Shown here piece by piece: positions 54,701-63,517 of a stretch of DNA of 64,000 nucleotides; position 1 is the first letter of the stretch, and every line of letters begins with the position of its first letter. The stretch comes from Salinarchaeum sp. IM2453 (GTDB lineage: Archaea > Halobacteriota > Halobacteria > Halobacteriales > Salinarchaeaceae): assembly GCF_019693215.1 (NCBI RefSeq), contig NZ_CP081183.1:747226-811225 (forward strand), given 5' to 3'. The position numbers and the translations under genes are program-made. The notes under the pieces are model-generated. The model was not told the DNA's origin, did no database searches, and worked only from the letters and a program-made list of their open reading frames with translations.

Positions 54701-56331
54701 TGATCGCAGAGGTGCGACATTCGACGGAAGGAGTGTCCCTGATTTCACCACCACCATTGCATGATATTTACTCGATTGAGGATCTGAAACAGCTAATTCA
54801 TGACCTCAAAGCAGCGAATCCAGATGCAGACATCAACGTAAAGTTGGTTTCTGAAGATGGGATTGGAACGATTGCCGCTGGAGTTGCAAAAGCAAATGCG
54901 GATGTCGTGCATATCTCTGGCCACTCAGGCGGGACTGGGGCCAGTCCGCGAACGTCAATAAAGAATGCAGGACTACCTTGGGAGCTTGGACTTGCTGAGG
55001 CCCAACAGATGTTAGTCGAGACAGAATTACGCGACCGAATCAAAGTCGCTGTTGATGGGGGATTAAAGACAGGACGAGATGTTGCGATTGCAGCTCTGCT
55101 GGGAGCAGAAGAATACGTTTTCGGAACTGCCTCACTCGTCACGTCCGGATGTGTTATGGCACGACAGTGTCATGAAAACACATGTCCGACGGGAGTCGCA
55201 ACGCAGCGGGAAGACTTACGGCGGCGGTTCCCGGGCGAGCCAGATAATGTCATTAACTACATGACATTCATTGCGGAGGAACTCCGGGAAATCATGGCGG
55301 ATTTGGGCTTCAGATCAGTAGACGAAATGATCGGTAAGGTTGATTTACTTGCCCAGCGGGATAATATCGACCATCCGAAAGCAGAGAATGTCGATTTATC
55401 AGCAGTGCTTGCAGAGCCAAATGGTTCTCAACGAAGAAAGATTCGTGAACAGTCTCATGAAATCGATGGTCAATTAGACTACGAATTAATTGAGCAAGCA
55501 ACGCCAGCAATTGAAGAGCAGACACCAGTCTCAATTGAAGCACAAGTAACAAATCAAAACCGAACTATTGGTGCCACACTCTCAAACAAAATTACAAACG
55601 AGCATGGGGCAGAAGGGCTACAGGAAGATGCTATCTCAATTTCAACAGAAGGAACAGCTGGGCAAAGTTTTGGGGCATTTCTGACCTCAGGCGTCGCAAT
55701 TCATCATACTGGCTCAGCAAATGATTATGTCGGTAAGGGACTTTCCGGCGGTAAAATATCAGTGACAACGCCTCCAGAGACTCCGTATGATCCAGCAGAG
55801 AATACTGCAATTGGTAATGTCGCACTGTATGGAGCAACAAGCGGGGAGATGTACATCAACGGACGAGCTGGTGAACGATTTGCCGTCAGAAATTCAGGGA
55901 CAAAAGCAGTTGTAGAAGGCGTCGGAGACCACGGCTGTGAATACATGACTGGTGGAGTCGTTGCCATTCTGGGAGATACTGGACGAAATTTTGCTGCGGG
56001 AATGTCTGGTGGAATTGCGTATGTACATGACCCAGAGAAGACGTTTAAACAGAAAGTGAATAGAGAGATGGTGACAGTTAAAACAGAGTTGTCTGAACGG
56101 GATCAACGGATGCTACATCGACTAGTTGAGAACCACGCAGGATACACTGGCAGTGAAAAAGCTGAGACGATACTCAACAACTGGGAGTCAGCAATTGAAG
56201 ACTTTGTTGTGGTTATCCCAGAAGCATACCAGCGTGTGCTAGCTGAGCGCGATGTGACAGATGTTCGAGAACAGCTACCAAGCAGTGTTTCCACATCAAA
56301 CAACTCTAGTCCAGCACCAGCAGATGACTAA
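51784..56331 (+). CDS. gltB: Glutamate synthase large subunit
   Basis: 1515 aa. Ntn amidotransferase domain with the nucleophile Cys27 after a short propeptide (DAVHANCGVGMVMDLD). A central domain is followed by the FMN/glutamate synthase domain (STAAMSLGSISPEAHENNSI; NTGEGGEQQERFG; ISGHSGGTGASPRTSIKNAG). The Fe-S cysteines are in GCVMARQCHENTCPTGVATQ, and the GXGXG beta-helix is at the end (GEMYINGRAGERFAVRNSGT; DHGCEYMTGGVVAILGDTGR). It is full length, like bacterial GltB, unlike the split archaeal form. It makes glutamate from glutamine and 2-oxoglutarate. No gltD is adjacent, so the electron donor is probably ferredoxin or encoded elsewhere. Confidence 0.96.
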   Translation: MMTTRHTKSMSSSSDRLADPDAVHANCGVGMVMDLDGGRSHEILSDGLRLLENLEHRGTTGAEESTGDGAGVLLQRPDAFFADIIDRELPDMYAVGMIFFPQEESARQAIEEEVEQIVSSHGLQVFNWRTVPTDNSTLGDTAKEAEPVVRQCFVRPKQEVKNQELPAYEAFDKALYVARRDIENNVEEKQLEGHERFYVCSLDRETIVYKGLLKSTQLTEYYQDLSDTRLQTTFALVHARFSTNTLGAWHLAHPYRRIIHNGEFNTIQGNINWMRSRETDLDVPTFDQEETETIKPVIDDPGQSDTASVDNVIELLLKSGRSLPHALRMLVPEAWRGSELMDEDRKDWYDYHASLIEPWDGPALVCGTDGDRVGAILDRNGLRPCRYDITTDDRVIMASEAGALEPDYGEIKERDRLQPGQLFLADPEEGRVIPDEEVFEELIDPKYKEWVESQQVTLADANGKAGKEIGDIESLRSRQATFGYSHDELENLIEPMIETGKDPVGSMGDDTPLSVLSEYNRPLSSYFKQLFAQVTNPPIDYLREECVTSLETRLGSQRNLLEESPEHANQLVLESPILTNDELATIKDVQQNGLKSKTVDITFDRETDMKTAVERVRAKTKAAIQEGNDIVVLSDRKMDADRLPIPALLVTGAVHHYLVRQGLRNDAGIVLESGDPRTVHQFSTLIGYGAGAINPYLAFDTLADLSKDRSEASIEQAAKNYVKAIEKGILKTMSKMGISTVESYRGAQIFEAVGLDSDFVAEYFEGTTARTGGIGIEEIERDLWDRHNQGWNKAEIDRYGEFEFRSGGIHHQWNPQTVGALQRAVRNGDYETYKEFASDINEQEDTLQTLRGLLEFNTDERESVPVEEVEPVEDIVTRFSTAAMSLGSISPEAHENNSIAMNRIGGKSNTGEGGEQQERFGTEKECNVKQVASGRFGVTAKYLSSAEELQIKMAQGSKPGEGGHLPGEKVNQMIAEVRHSTEGVSLISPPPLHDIYSIEDLKQLIHDLKAANPDADINVKLVSEDGIGTIAAGVAKANADVVHISGHSGGTGASPRTSIKNAGLPWELGLAEAQQMLVETELRDRIKVAVDGGLKTGRDVAIAALLGAEEYVFGTASLVTSGCVMARQCHENTCPTGVATQREDLRRRFPGEPDNVINYMTFIAEELREIMADLGFRSVDEMIGKVDLLAQRDNIDHPKAENVDLSAVLAEPNGSQRRKIREQSHEIDGQLDYELIEQATPAIEEQTPVSIEAQVTNQNRTIGATLSNKITNEHGAEGLQEDAISISTEGTAGQSFGAFLTSGVAIHHTGSANDYVGKGLSGGKISVTTPPETPYDPAENTAIGNVALYGATSGEMYINGRAGERFAVRNSGTKAVVEGVGDHGCEYMTGGVVAILGDTGRNFAAGMSGGIAYVHDPEKTFKQKVNREMVTVKTELSERDQRMLHRLVENHAGYTGSEKAETILNNWESAIEDFVVVIPEAYQRVLAERDVTDVREQLPSSVSTSNNSSPAPADD

Positions 56332-56421
56332 CTGAGTCCATTGTCTTTCCCCCTCGCAACTGCTGTAATTTCGCTGAAGAAGTCATTATTTTCAACAATC
56401 CATTTCAGGCAAGACTAGATA

Positions 56422-56829
56422 TTATCTAACAACTGTTACAGGAACAGGAGCCCGGCGAGTAACACCTTCAGCGACACTGCCAAGCAAGATACGAGAAATC
56501 CCTGATCGGCCATGACTGCCAAGAACAATCTGGTCAATATCATTTTCTTCAGCATATGAAACGATTTCCCGGGCAGGAGATCCGATCACAGTATCGGTTT
56601 CAAGAAGTTCATCGGGGACAATTTCGCTTGCACGGGCAAACAGACTGTTTGCCCGTTGCTTGCCGGCATCCAGAAATTGATCGTATGAGGTGTAAGCCTC
56701 GCCGGTTCGAAGCCCAACAGCTGGGTCAATAACGTGAATTACAACGACAGCATCGGGATCGTAGTCAACGGCATGCTGAAGTGCTTGTTCTGCTGGGTCA
56801 GAACCGTCAATAGGGACCAAGACACGCAT
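56422..56829 (-). CDS. Universal stress protein (UspA family)
   Basis: 135 aa from ATG 56829 (MRVLVPIDGSDPAEQALQHA); the frame extends upstream but without family similarity. The ATP-binding motif is GSHGRSGISRILLGSVAEGV followed by PVPVTVVR, matching G-2x-G-9x-G-S/T. Also VVIHVIDPAV and IDQIVLGSHGRSG. It is a typical haloarchaeal stand-alone Usp. It is downstream of the NikR-like gene on the same strand. Confidence 0.9.
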   Translation of the reverse strand: MRVLVPIDGSDPAEQALQHAVDYDPDAVVVIHVIDPAVGLRTGEAYTSYDQFLDAGKQRANSLFARASEIVPDELLETDTVIGSPAREIVSYAEENDIDQIVLGSHGRSGISRILLGSVAEGVTRRAPVPVTVVR

Positions 56830-56914
56830 GTCTACATATAGTTTGTTTGAAGTATGTGTATTTTTCCCAGATTCAAGTGCCAACTAATCTTGTATGATCA
56901 AATGTCAGCCAAGG

Positions 56915-57346
56915 TCATTCAGCTGCCTCGAGTGTGTGAGTGAATTCTGATATAGGGAGGATAGAATAGTCAACAGAGAGAGTATCATTTGTGGCTCGAA
57001 TTTTTCCGACAAACGAAGAGATGTCATCAAGTTCACCCTCAACAACAAATAACTCAACACAGTAATGATCGCCAACGTGGCTATGGAAATTCGATGCCAC
57101 TAGATCTTCATGTTCGTGGCGAAGATGCATCATCTGCTCCTCGACACTTGTTGTTTCGTAGTCAAAGATGACGGTGACAATCCCCATCAGCTCTTCATCC
57201 TCAAGATTTACATCATCAAATTCCCCGAGAAGATTCCGAGCGGCTTCTCGAACAACTTCGCTACGACCAGTGTATCCATGCTCATCTGCAAATCCATCGA
57301 GGCGTTCAAGTAGGTCATCTGGCATAGAGATGCTAACGACTGTCAT
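56915..57346 (-). CDS. nikR: NikR-like nickel-responsive transcription regulator
   Basis: 143 aa. N-terminal ribbon-helix-helix [20 protein letters not shown] followed by [13 protein letters not shown]. The C-terminal ACT-like metal domain has [11 protein letters not shown], with His88, His90 and Cys96 in the H-x-H-x5-C order of NikR, and an upstream His cluster [10 protein letters not shown]. All four nickel ligand positions appear to be present. Haloarchaea have several NikR paralogues, so another metal or signal is possible. No nickel transporter is nearby. Confidence 0.88.
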   Translation of the reverse strand: MTVVSISMPDDLLERLDGFADEHGYTGRSEVVREAARNLLGEFDDVNLEDEELMGIVTVIFDYETTSVEEQMMHLRHEHEDLVASNFHSHVGDHYCVELFVVEGELDDISSFVGKIRATNDTLSVDYSILPISEFTHTLEAAE

Positions 57347-57422
57347 ATATTAACTAACGTTCGACAAGATACTAAATGTTACTAATTTTGTCCAAAAATA
57401 ACGCAAAAGTTAATATCAGCAG

Positions 57423-58871
57423 TTAGTCATCTGCTGGCGTCTCAACCCCAATGTCTTCAATAGCATCCCACGTGAGCCGAGGATTACGGTCAGCAGAAGA
57501 CTGATCGATCCGGCGGGCAGCAGTATTTTGCGGAGATGCTTTAAGTTCTTCTTCAGTTGCCTCAGCAGCGATATTAAACGCCTGAGCTAGTTGATCAAGA
57601 GTATCCTTGCTCTCGATTTCGGTTGGTTCGGTCATTAGTGCTTGATCAACGATTTCTGGCCATGCTGTAGTTGGCGGATGAACACCAGCATCAAGCAGAC
57701 GCTTTGCGACATCTGTCGCATGATGTTCACCTGCACTCGCAACGAACTCATGGAAGAACGGACCGTACGGAATGGCAAAGTCAATCTGGCTGGCAAGATA
57801 GTTTGCATTGAGGATAGCCCGCTCACCAGTGTCGAGAAGTCCCTCATCGCCGAGGCGGAGAATATAGGCAAAGCTTTTTAACAGAACAGGCCAGTTGCCG
57901 TGGAATCCATGGACCTTACCAATCGTATTGTCTGGTTCGTAGAATTCGTAGTCGCCATCCTCAGTCTCACGAACGTGAGGCTTTGGAAGGTAATCGGCCA
58001 GTTCTTCCTTGACTCCGACAGGACCAGCACCAGGACCACCACCGCCGTGAGGGGCAGCGAATGTTTTATGCACATTATAGTGCATGATATCGAAGTCCAT
58101 ATCACCTGGACGAGCTCGTCCCATCAATGCGTTGAGGTTCGCTCCGTCGTAGTACAATAGACCACCAACATCATGAATGGCATCGGCAATCTCCTGAATA
58201 TCATCCTCGAAGACACCAACGGTGTTTGGATTGGTAAGCATCAGAGCGGCAGTTTCCTCTGATACTGCGTTTCGAACAGCCTCAAGATCCATACAACCTT
58301 CATCATTACTCTCAATAACGACCACGTCATAGCCAGCCATCGTGGCTGTTGCTGGATTCGTACCGTGAGCTGTGTCTGGGACGATAACTTCGCTACGTTC
58401 GTCGCCATTAGACCGGTGATACTCTTTTGCAATCATGATGCCGGTAAACTCACCGGCTGCACCTGACGGGGGCTGCAGTGTAACAGCATCCATGCCACCA
58501 ATCCGAGCAAGATAGTCCTGCAGCGTATGCATAATCTCCAGGTTGCCCTGAATTGTGTCTTCTTGCCGGTCTGGATGAACAGCGCCTGCTGGATGAGCAG
58601 CAAGATCTTCGGTAAACTTCGGGTTGTACTTCATAGTACATGATCCAAGCGGATACGGACCATTTTCGACGCCATATGTCATCTCGGAGAGCCGTGTGTA
58701 GTGACGAGCTAGCTCTGGTTCAGAAAGTTCCGGCAGTTCGATCTCGTCGCGCGTTATTTCATCTGGAAGAGAAACATCATCAGTGCTAACTGTCGAACGA
58801 TCCTTTTCCGCAAGGTGGGGTTCGTATACATTATCTTCTTCTCGAACCCAGCGAGCTTGTTCAAATTTCAT
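57423..58871 (-). CDS. gcvPB: Glycine dehydrogenase (decarboxylating) subunit 2
   Basis: 482 aa, PLP-dependent half of the split P-protein of glycine cleavage. The PLP Lys is in HYNVHKTFAAPHGGGGPG; YPLGSCTMKYNP near residue 75 and PDTAHGTNPATATMAGYDV are conserved. It is translationally coupled to gcvPA (4-nt overlap). It closes the gcvT-gcvH-gcvPA-gcvPB operon. Confidence 0.97.
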   Translation of the reverse strand: MKFEQARWVREEDNVYEPHLAEKDRSTVSTDDVSLPDEITRDEIELPELSEPELARHYTRLSEMTYGVENGPYPLGSCTMKYNPKFTEDLAAHPAGAVHPDRQEDTIQGNLEIMHTLQDYLARIGGMDAVTLQPPSGAAGEFTGIMIAKEYHRSNGDERSEVIVPDTAHGTNPATATMAGYDVVVIESNDEGCMDLEAVRNAVSEETAALMLTNPNTVGVFEDDIQEIADAIHDVGGLLYYDGANLNALMGRARPGDMDFDIMHYNVHKTFAAPHGGGGPGAGPVGVKEELADYLPKPHVRETEDGDYEFYEPDNTIGKVHGFHGNWPVLLKSFAYILRLGDEGLLDTGERAILNANYLASQIDFAIPYGPFFHEFVASAGEHHATDVAKRLLDAGVHPPTTAWPEIVDQALMTEPTEIESKDTLDQLAQAFNIAAEATEEELKASPQNTAARRIDQSSADRNPRLTWDAIEDIGVETPADD

Positions 58872-60226
58872 TGTGTTACCTCCTCAAGTGCGGTGACTTC
58901 TTTGAAAGCTTGTACGAAGTCGTCTGTGTGATCCCGGTTCGTATCAGTCACACAGATCTGAATCTCATCCTTGTTAAGAGCGTGAACGGCAAAACCTTTG
59001 TCCTGAAGTTCATCACGGATATCGGTCGCTGAACGTTCAGTTTCAACGACAAACTCGCGGAAGTGATTACGATCATTAACAGGTGCCGTTACACCTTCAA
59101 TCTCATTAAGTTCCTCCGCGAGGGTTGCGGGCTCTTCAATACAGATTTGTGCCAAGTTCATGAGACCAGTCGGACCGAGCATTGAGGTGTGCATTGCCGT
59201 TCGCAGAGCGACCCACGCAGCATTTGTACAGATGTTTGATGTAGCGCGCTCTCTTCGGATATGCTGTTCACGAGTTGAGAGTACGAGTGCGTATGCTCGG
59301 TTATCATCAGCATCTTCAGTAACACCAGCTAAGCGACCTGGCATCTGCCGGAGAAATTCCTCGCGGGCAGAGAACAGGCCGAGACCAAGGCCAAAGCTCT
59401 TTGGCATGCCAAGGACACTCGCATCACCAATGACAACATCAGCACCAACTGAAGCTGGTTCCTCGATAACAGAAAGTGCAACAGGGTCGGAACCAAGGCA
59501 GAACATTGCGTCATGTTCATCAGCTAAGTTGCCGATTTTATCGAGGTTTTCTTCAAGTGTACCTCGGACAGTTGGTGACCGTGCATAAACCATCGAAACA
59601 TCATCGTCGATACTTGACTCAAGATCGTCAATGTCGACATTACCGTCTTCCATTGCAAATTCATCAATATGGAGGCCAGTACCATCTACATAGTTCCCGA
59701 GTACTTCACGGTACCGTTCGTCTGTCAGTTCAGGAATAAGAATGCGCTCACCGCTGATTCGTCGAGCACGAGATGAAAGTGTTGCTGCCTCACCGAGTGC
59801 AGTTGCAGCATCATAGATTGAACAGTTAACGATTTCAAGCCCCGTTAGCTCAGACATCATCGATTGGTACTCGAAGAGTACCTGCAGGAATCCTTGCGAC
59901 ACTTCGGCCTGATACTGGGTGTAGCTTGTTAGGAACTCAGTTCGCAAGGAAAGGTGATCAATCATGGAGGGGATATAATGATCATAATGTCCTCGACCGA
60001 GGAATTCGATAATATCGTCATTCTGCTGTAACATCCCCTCGACCTTCTGCATAGTTTCACGTTCAGTATGCGATTCAATTCCCAGCTCGTCATCGTAAAG
60101 TAATTCATCAGGAACAGCAAACAACTCACTGACGTCATCAACACCGACGGCGTCAAGCATTTCTTCTGTGTCTTCTGGGTGGTGTGGCGCAAACGGCGTT
60201 CCACCACTTGTATGATGTTCACTCAT
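58868..60226 (-). CDS. gcvPA: Glycine dehydrogenase (decarboxylating) subunit 1
   Basis: 452 aa, fold-type I PLP-like subunit without the Lys. FLGRGHYDHYIPSMIDHLSL, TSYTQYQAEVSQGFLQVLFE, YQSMMSELTGLEIVNCSIYD and ATALGEAATLSSRARRISGE match the split P-protein of archaea and Firmicutes. It forms a complex with GcvPB and passes the methylamine to GcvH. Confidence 0.97.
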   Translation of the reverse strand: MSEHHTSGGTPFAPHHPEDTEEMLDAVGVDDVSELFAVPDELLYDDELGIESHTERETMQKVEGMLQQNDDIIEFLGRGHYDHYIPSMIDHLSLRTEFLTSYTQYQAEVSQGFLQVLFEYQSMMSELTGLEIVNCSIYDAATALGEAATLSSRARRISGERILIPELTDERYREVLGNYVDGTGLHIDEFAMEDGNVDIDDLESSIDDDVSMVYARSPTVRGTLEENLDKIGNLADEHDAMFCLGSDPVALSVIEEPASVGADVVIGDASVLGMPKSFGLGLGLFSAREEFLRQMPGRLAGVTEDADDNRAYALVLSTREQHIRRERATSNICTNAAWVALRTAMHTSMLGPTGLMNLAQICIEEPATLAEELNEIEGVTAPVNDRNHFREFVVETERSATDIRDELQDKGFAVHALNKDEIQICVTDTNRDHTDDFVQAFKEVTALEEVTQ

Positions 60227-60271
60227 ATTTCGTGAAGGATGGTGATTGTCGTGAAGGTTGGCTAGCGGTAC

Positions 60272-60658
60272 TCAGTCAAGAAGCTCTTCTTGATACGCCT
60301 CAACGTCGTAGAGGTTCTCAACTTCAGCTTCATCAGACATTTCGACTTTGATTATCCAACCGTCACCGTATGGATCATCATTGACCAACTCTGGTGCATC
60401 AAGAATTTCTTCGTTTACGTCTACGACTTCACCAGAAACCGGCGAGTAAATGTCTGCAACTGCTTTGATCGATTCGGCAACGCCAAACGCGTCGCCCTGT
60501 GCGACTTCGTCACCGACCTGAGGGAGTTCGAAGAAAACTAGGTCGCCGAACTCATCCTGCGCAAAATCGGCAAGTCCAATCGTCGCCGTTCCATTTTCGA
60601 TACGTGCCCATTCGTGATCTTCTGTGTAGTAGAGATCGTCTTTAACTTCGTAGCTCAT
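60272..60658 (-). CDS. gcvH: Glycine cleavage system H protein
   Basis: 128 aa. Lipoyl domain with the modified Lys65 in GVAESIKAVADIYSPVSGEV. YYTEDHEWARIENGTATIGL at the N-terminus is typical. It carries the aminomethyl group between the P and T proteins. It is 4 nt from gcvT and 45 nt from gcvPA. Confidence 0.97.
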   Translation of the reverse strand: MSYEVKDDLYYTEDHEWARIENGTATIGLADFAQDEFGDLVFFELPQVGDEVAQGDAFGVAESIKAVADIYSPVSGEVVDVNEEILDAPELVNDDPYGDGWIIKVEMSDEAEVENLYDVEAYQEELLD

Positions 60659-60662
60659 AATT

Positions 60663-61757
60663 TTAGTTTAGGAATCGATGTGATGTAATTGTTGCACTTT
60701 TCGGATTACCACGGACCATGACATTGATGTCGGTGCCTTCTTCGGCATACGACGAGTCGACATACCCGAGGCCAATCGCTTCACCAAGAGTTGGAGCCAT
60801 GGTTCCACTCGTCACCTCGCCAATTTCCTCGCCGTCAGTTGATTCGATTGTGTATCCATGCCGTGGTACCCCACGGTCATTTAGCTTAAGTCCAATCAAC
60901 TGTTTTTCGGTTCCATTTTGGATCTGATCCGCACAAACATCTTTACCGACGAAATCATGATCAAGATCAACAGCAAAACTCAATTTAGCTTCAATCGGCG
61001 TTACCGGCATCTCTTCAGGATGGAAGTCTTGTCCAGACAGTAAGAGACCAGCTTCAAGCCGGAGTGTATCCCGACAACCGAGGCCACAAGGGGTAACACC
61101 ATCAAAAGCATTCCACAGGGACTCTGCTTTATCAGCAGGGCCAGCAATCTCAAATCCATCTTCTCCTGTATAACCAGTACGAGCAACCCACATTTCAGCA
61201 CCGTTAATAGTAGCCCACATACCTTCGTACCGACCTAACGAGAGAACATCTTCTTCAGTCGCAGCATCAACATGTTCAGGCGCATTTGGGCCCTGAACAG
61301 CTACCATCGCATAATCCTCAGTTGTGATTGTGACGTCGGCATCTAATCCCAGCTCATCACGATATGATCGCCATCGATCAGCAATCATTTCATCGTTACC
61401 TGCATTCGGAACACCAAGGTATCGCTCCTCTCCGTCTTGGTCTGGAAGTCGATAGAATATAATATCTTCAATCATATGGCCATCTTCATTGAGGATGGCA
61501 CTGTATCTGCCCTGCCCTATATCCATCTCATCAACAGCATTCGTTACCAGATTTGCATTAAGCTCAGCAGCATCGGGTCCGGTAACTTCTATCTGCCCCA
61601 TATGTGACACGTCAAAAATACCTACGTCCTCCCGAACAGCACTGTGCTCGGTACGAATGTCGTCAAATTCAACCGGCATCTCCCATCCACCAAAGTCGGT
61701 GAATGAAGCACCAAGTTCGTCGTGTACCGCATACAGTGGCGGTTTTTGTAACGACAT
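60663..61757 (-). CDS. gcvT: Aminomethyltransferase (glycine cleavage T protein)
   Basis: 364 aa. HDELGASFTDFGGWEMPVEF, VGIFDVSHMGQIEVTGPDA, RTGYTGEDGFEIAGP, GCRDTLRLEAGLLLSGQDF and the C-terminal barrel RGVPRHGYTIES. It transfers the methylene group to tetrahydrofolate. It is the first gene of the operon; CTATTAAG about 28 nt upstream is its likely TATA box. Confidence 0.97.
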   Translation of the reverse strand: MSLQKPPLYAVHDELGASFTDFGGWEMPVEFDDIRTEHSAVREDVGIFDVSHMGQIEVTGPDAAELNANLVTNAVDEMDIGQGRYSAILNEDGHMIEDIIFYRLPDQDGEERYLGVPNAGNDEMIADRWRSYRDELGLDADVTITTEDYAMVAVQGPNAPEHVDAATEEDVLSLGRYEGMWATINGAEMWVARTGYTGEDGFEIAGPADKAESLWNAFDGVTPCGLGCRDTLRLEAGLLLSGQDFHPEEMPVTPIEAKLSFAVDLDHDFVGKDVCADQIQNGTEKQLIGLKLNDRGVPRHGYTIESTDGEEIGEVTSGTMAPTLGEAIGLGYVDSSYAEEGTDINVMVRGNPKSATITSHRFLN

Positions 61758-61781
61758 ACAATTTTACGCACGCGGAAACAA

Positions 61782-61788
61782 CTTAATA
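61782..61788 (-). promoter_or_regulatory. TATA box of the gcv operon
   Basis: TATTAAG on the minus strand, centred 28 nt before the gcvT ATG at 61757, implies a leaderless transcript. The rest of the 237-nt gap to the divergent NYN gene is AT-rich, and I see no glycine-riboswitch-like structure in it. Confidence 0.5.
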
Positions 61789-61994
61789 GTTGCTAATCAC
61801 GAAAGTTCCGCCGGTCAACTAGTTCAATATTATATGTTTCATGGCATATTTCACCGAATAAGGAAATAATCGTTGTATAATAGTACTATTTTTAGCCCAT
61901 ACATTAATCCATTAAATATACAATAATTATGAGTTAAATTGTTAATCTGCAAGTAGGCCGAAAGGAACAACTCACGCGACTCATATTGCTAGGT

Positions 61995-62468
61995 ATGACT
62001 CGCTTGGAGTCGGTATTTGAACGACTGGCAGCAACAGATTCGCAAGTAGCACTGTTTGTTGATGGACCAAACGTTCTGCGAGAGAACTTTTCGATCGACT
62101 TAGATGATGTTCGTGACGTTGCCCGCAATCGGGGGAGACTGACAGTATCGCGGCTATACTTAGATGAGCGTGCACCAGGAAAACTTGTTCAGGCAGCAGA
62201 AGCACGAGGATTCGAAGTAATCGTAACAAGTGGTGACGTCGATGTTCGGATGGCCGTGGAAGCGACAGAACTGATTCTTGAGAAAGATATTGATCTGCTG
62301 GTTATTGCATCTCGAGATACAGATTTCAAGCCGGTGCTTGAGTTGGCGCGTGAGCGGGGGATTGCAACGATTGCGCTTGCACCCGGAGAACATGGGCGGT
62401 CAGACGCACTACGCAATGCGGCTGATGAAGCTATTAAACTTTCAGGTCAATCAGATGAGGACGAGTAG
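61995..62468 (+). CDS. NYN/PIN-like ribonuclease domain protein
   Basis: 157 aa from ATG 61995 (a TTG nine bases upstream is possible). The NYN domain has ALFVDGPNVLRENFSID (first Asp), VTSGDVDVRMAVEATELIL (acidic) and LLVIASRDTDFKPVLELARE (SxDxDF). This set of acidic residues is that of metal-dependent NYN RNases. The substrate is unknown. It is divergent from gcvT. Confidence 0.85.
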   Translation: MTRLESVFERLAATDSQVALFVDGPNVLRENFSIDLDDVRDVARNRGRLTVSRLYLDERAPGKLVQAAEARGFEVIVTSGDVDVRMAVEATELILEKDIDLLVIASRDTDFKPVLELARERGIATIALAPGEHGRSDALRNAADEAIKLSGQSDEDE

Positions 62469-62534
62469 TTTAAGTCCTACAGGTTACGGCCCCATTCTTG
62501 AGAGGTTGTCGAAGACAGCAAGCAGGCAGTCATA

Positions 62535-62585
62535 GTTGACACTACAGCGGTAGCGAGACGAAACCTCCAGGATTTAGCCGGGGGA
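62535..62585 (+). repeat. Solo IS200/IS605-like end
   Basis: TTGACACTACAGCGGTAGCG, then AGACGAAACC and GATTTAGCCGGGGGAG. TACAGCGGTAGCGAG plus CGAA is shared with the left end of the decayed element at 32945-33006 on the other strand. It lies in the 212-nt gap before the TatD gene; the rest of the gap has nothing else assignable. Confidence 0.45.
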
Positions 62586-62680
62586 GCCAAAGAGTATGGA
62601 ATTGTTCCTATGTATACCACCACCGGACCTTTGGCAACAAGACACACCAGTTCAAGTGTTGCCAGCACGACTTAATAACT

Positions 62681-63517
62681 ATGAGTAAAAATACACCAAT
62701 TCTCGATAATCATCTTCATTTGAACCCTGAAGAAGGAGATGGTATCGAAGCAGTTGATGCATTTGCATCGATGGGAGGGACACACATGCTAATCGTGAAT
62801 CTACCTTCATGGTATTTTGATGTTCAGGCATCAAAAGGAGAGGATTTTCAGCCGGTATTTGACAAAACAGTTGAGATTGCTAAACAAGCAACAACCCGAC
62901 TTCCGGGAAAGGCTTGGCCGGTCCTTGGAGTACATCCTGGGTTGATCTCAAAACTAATTGAACGTGGAGAAAGCCCTGATTCAGCCAAAGAAATTATGCA
63001 GTCGGGGATTGAAACAGCAGCAGAATATGTTGCAGAAGGCAAAGCACTGGCATTGAAATCAGGTCGTCCACATTATGACGTATCGGATGAGGTTTGGCAA
63101 GCATCTAATGACGTGATGCGACACGCATTTCAGATGGGCGCCGAGCATGACTGTGTCGTTCAACTGCACACAGAAGGTGGTAGTGATTTCAGTGAAGTGA
63201 CAACATGGGCAAAAGAGGTTGGACTCGATTCCAAACATGTTGTGAAACACTATTCACAAGGACCGATTGAGGGACCTGTTCCCAGTGTAATTAGCTCTAA
63301 AGACGCAATAGAAGAGGCTGCTGAAGGAGATGAATTATTCTTCATGGAGACAGATTTTCTTGATGATCCAGACCGTCCGGGTGCTGTTCTTGGGCCGAAG
63401 ACAGTCCCACGGCGAGTTCGATGGATGGAGGAAAACGGTTATGAGGAGGCGATTTACCGTGCACATGTAGAAGCTCCAAAGCGGGTATACGGAATTGACA
63501 CAGAGTCCACACTCTAG
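62681..63517 (+). CDS. TatD-family metal-dependent hydrolase
   Basis: 278 aa, amidohydrolase-like TIM barrel. The N-terminal metal pair is ILDNHLHLNPEEG, the centre has WPVLGVHPGL and QLHTEGGSDF, HVVKHYSQGP follows, and the late Asp is in FFMETDFLDDP. It is the haloarchaeal branch of TatD; members cleave DNA/RNA ends or act on unknown esters. Its stop overlaps the rnhB stop by 3 nt (convergent). Confidence 0.88.
   Translation: MSKNTPILDNHLHLNPEEGDGIEAVDAFASMGGTHMLIVNLPSWYFDVQASKGEDFQPVFDKTVEIAKQATTRLPGKAWPVLGVHPGLISKLIERGESPDSAKEIMQSGIETAAEYVAEGKALALKSGRPHYDVSDEVWQASNDVMRHAFQMGAEHDCVVQLHTEGGSDFSEVTTWAKEVGLDSKHVVKHYSQGPIEGPVPSVISSKDAIEEAAEGDELFFMETDFLDDPDRPGAVLGPKTVPRRVRWMEENGYEEAIYRAHVEAPKRVYGIDTESTL

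Noticed and set aside
61758-61994. A glycine riboswitch upstream of gcvT
   Set aside because: The TATA box is 28 nt before the ATG, so the mRNA would be leaderless, with no room for a riboswitch.
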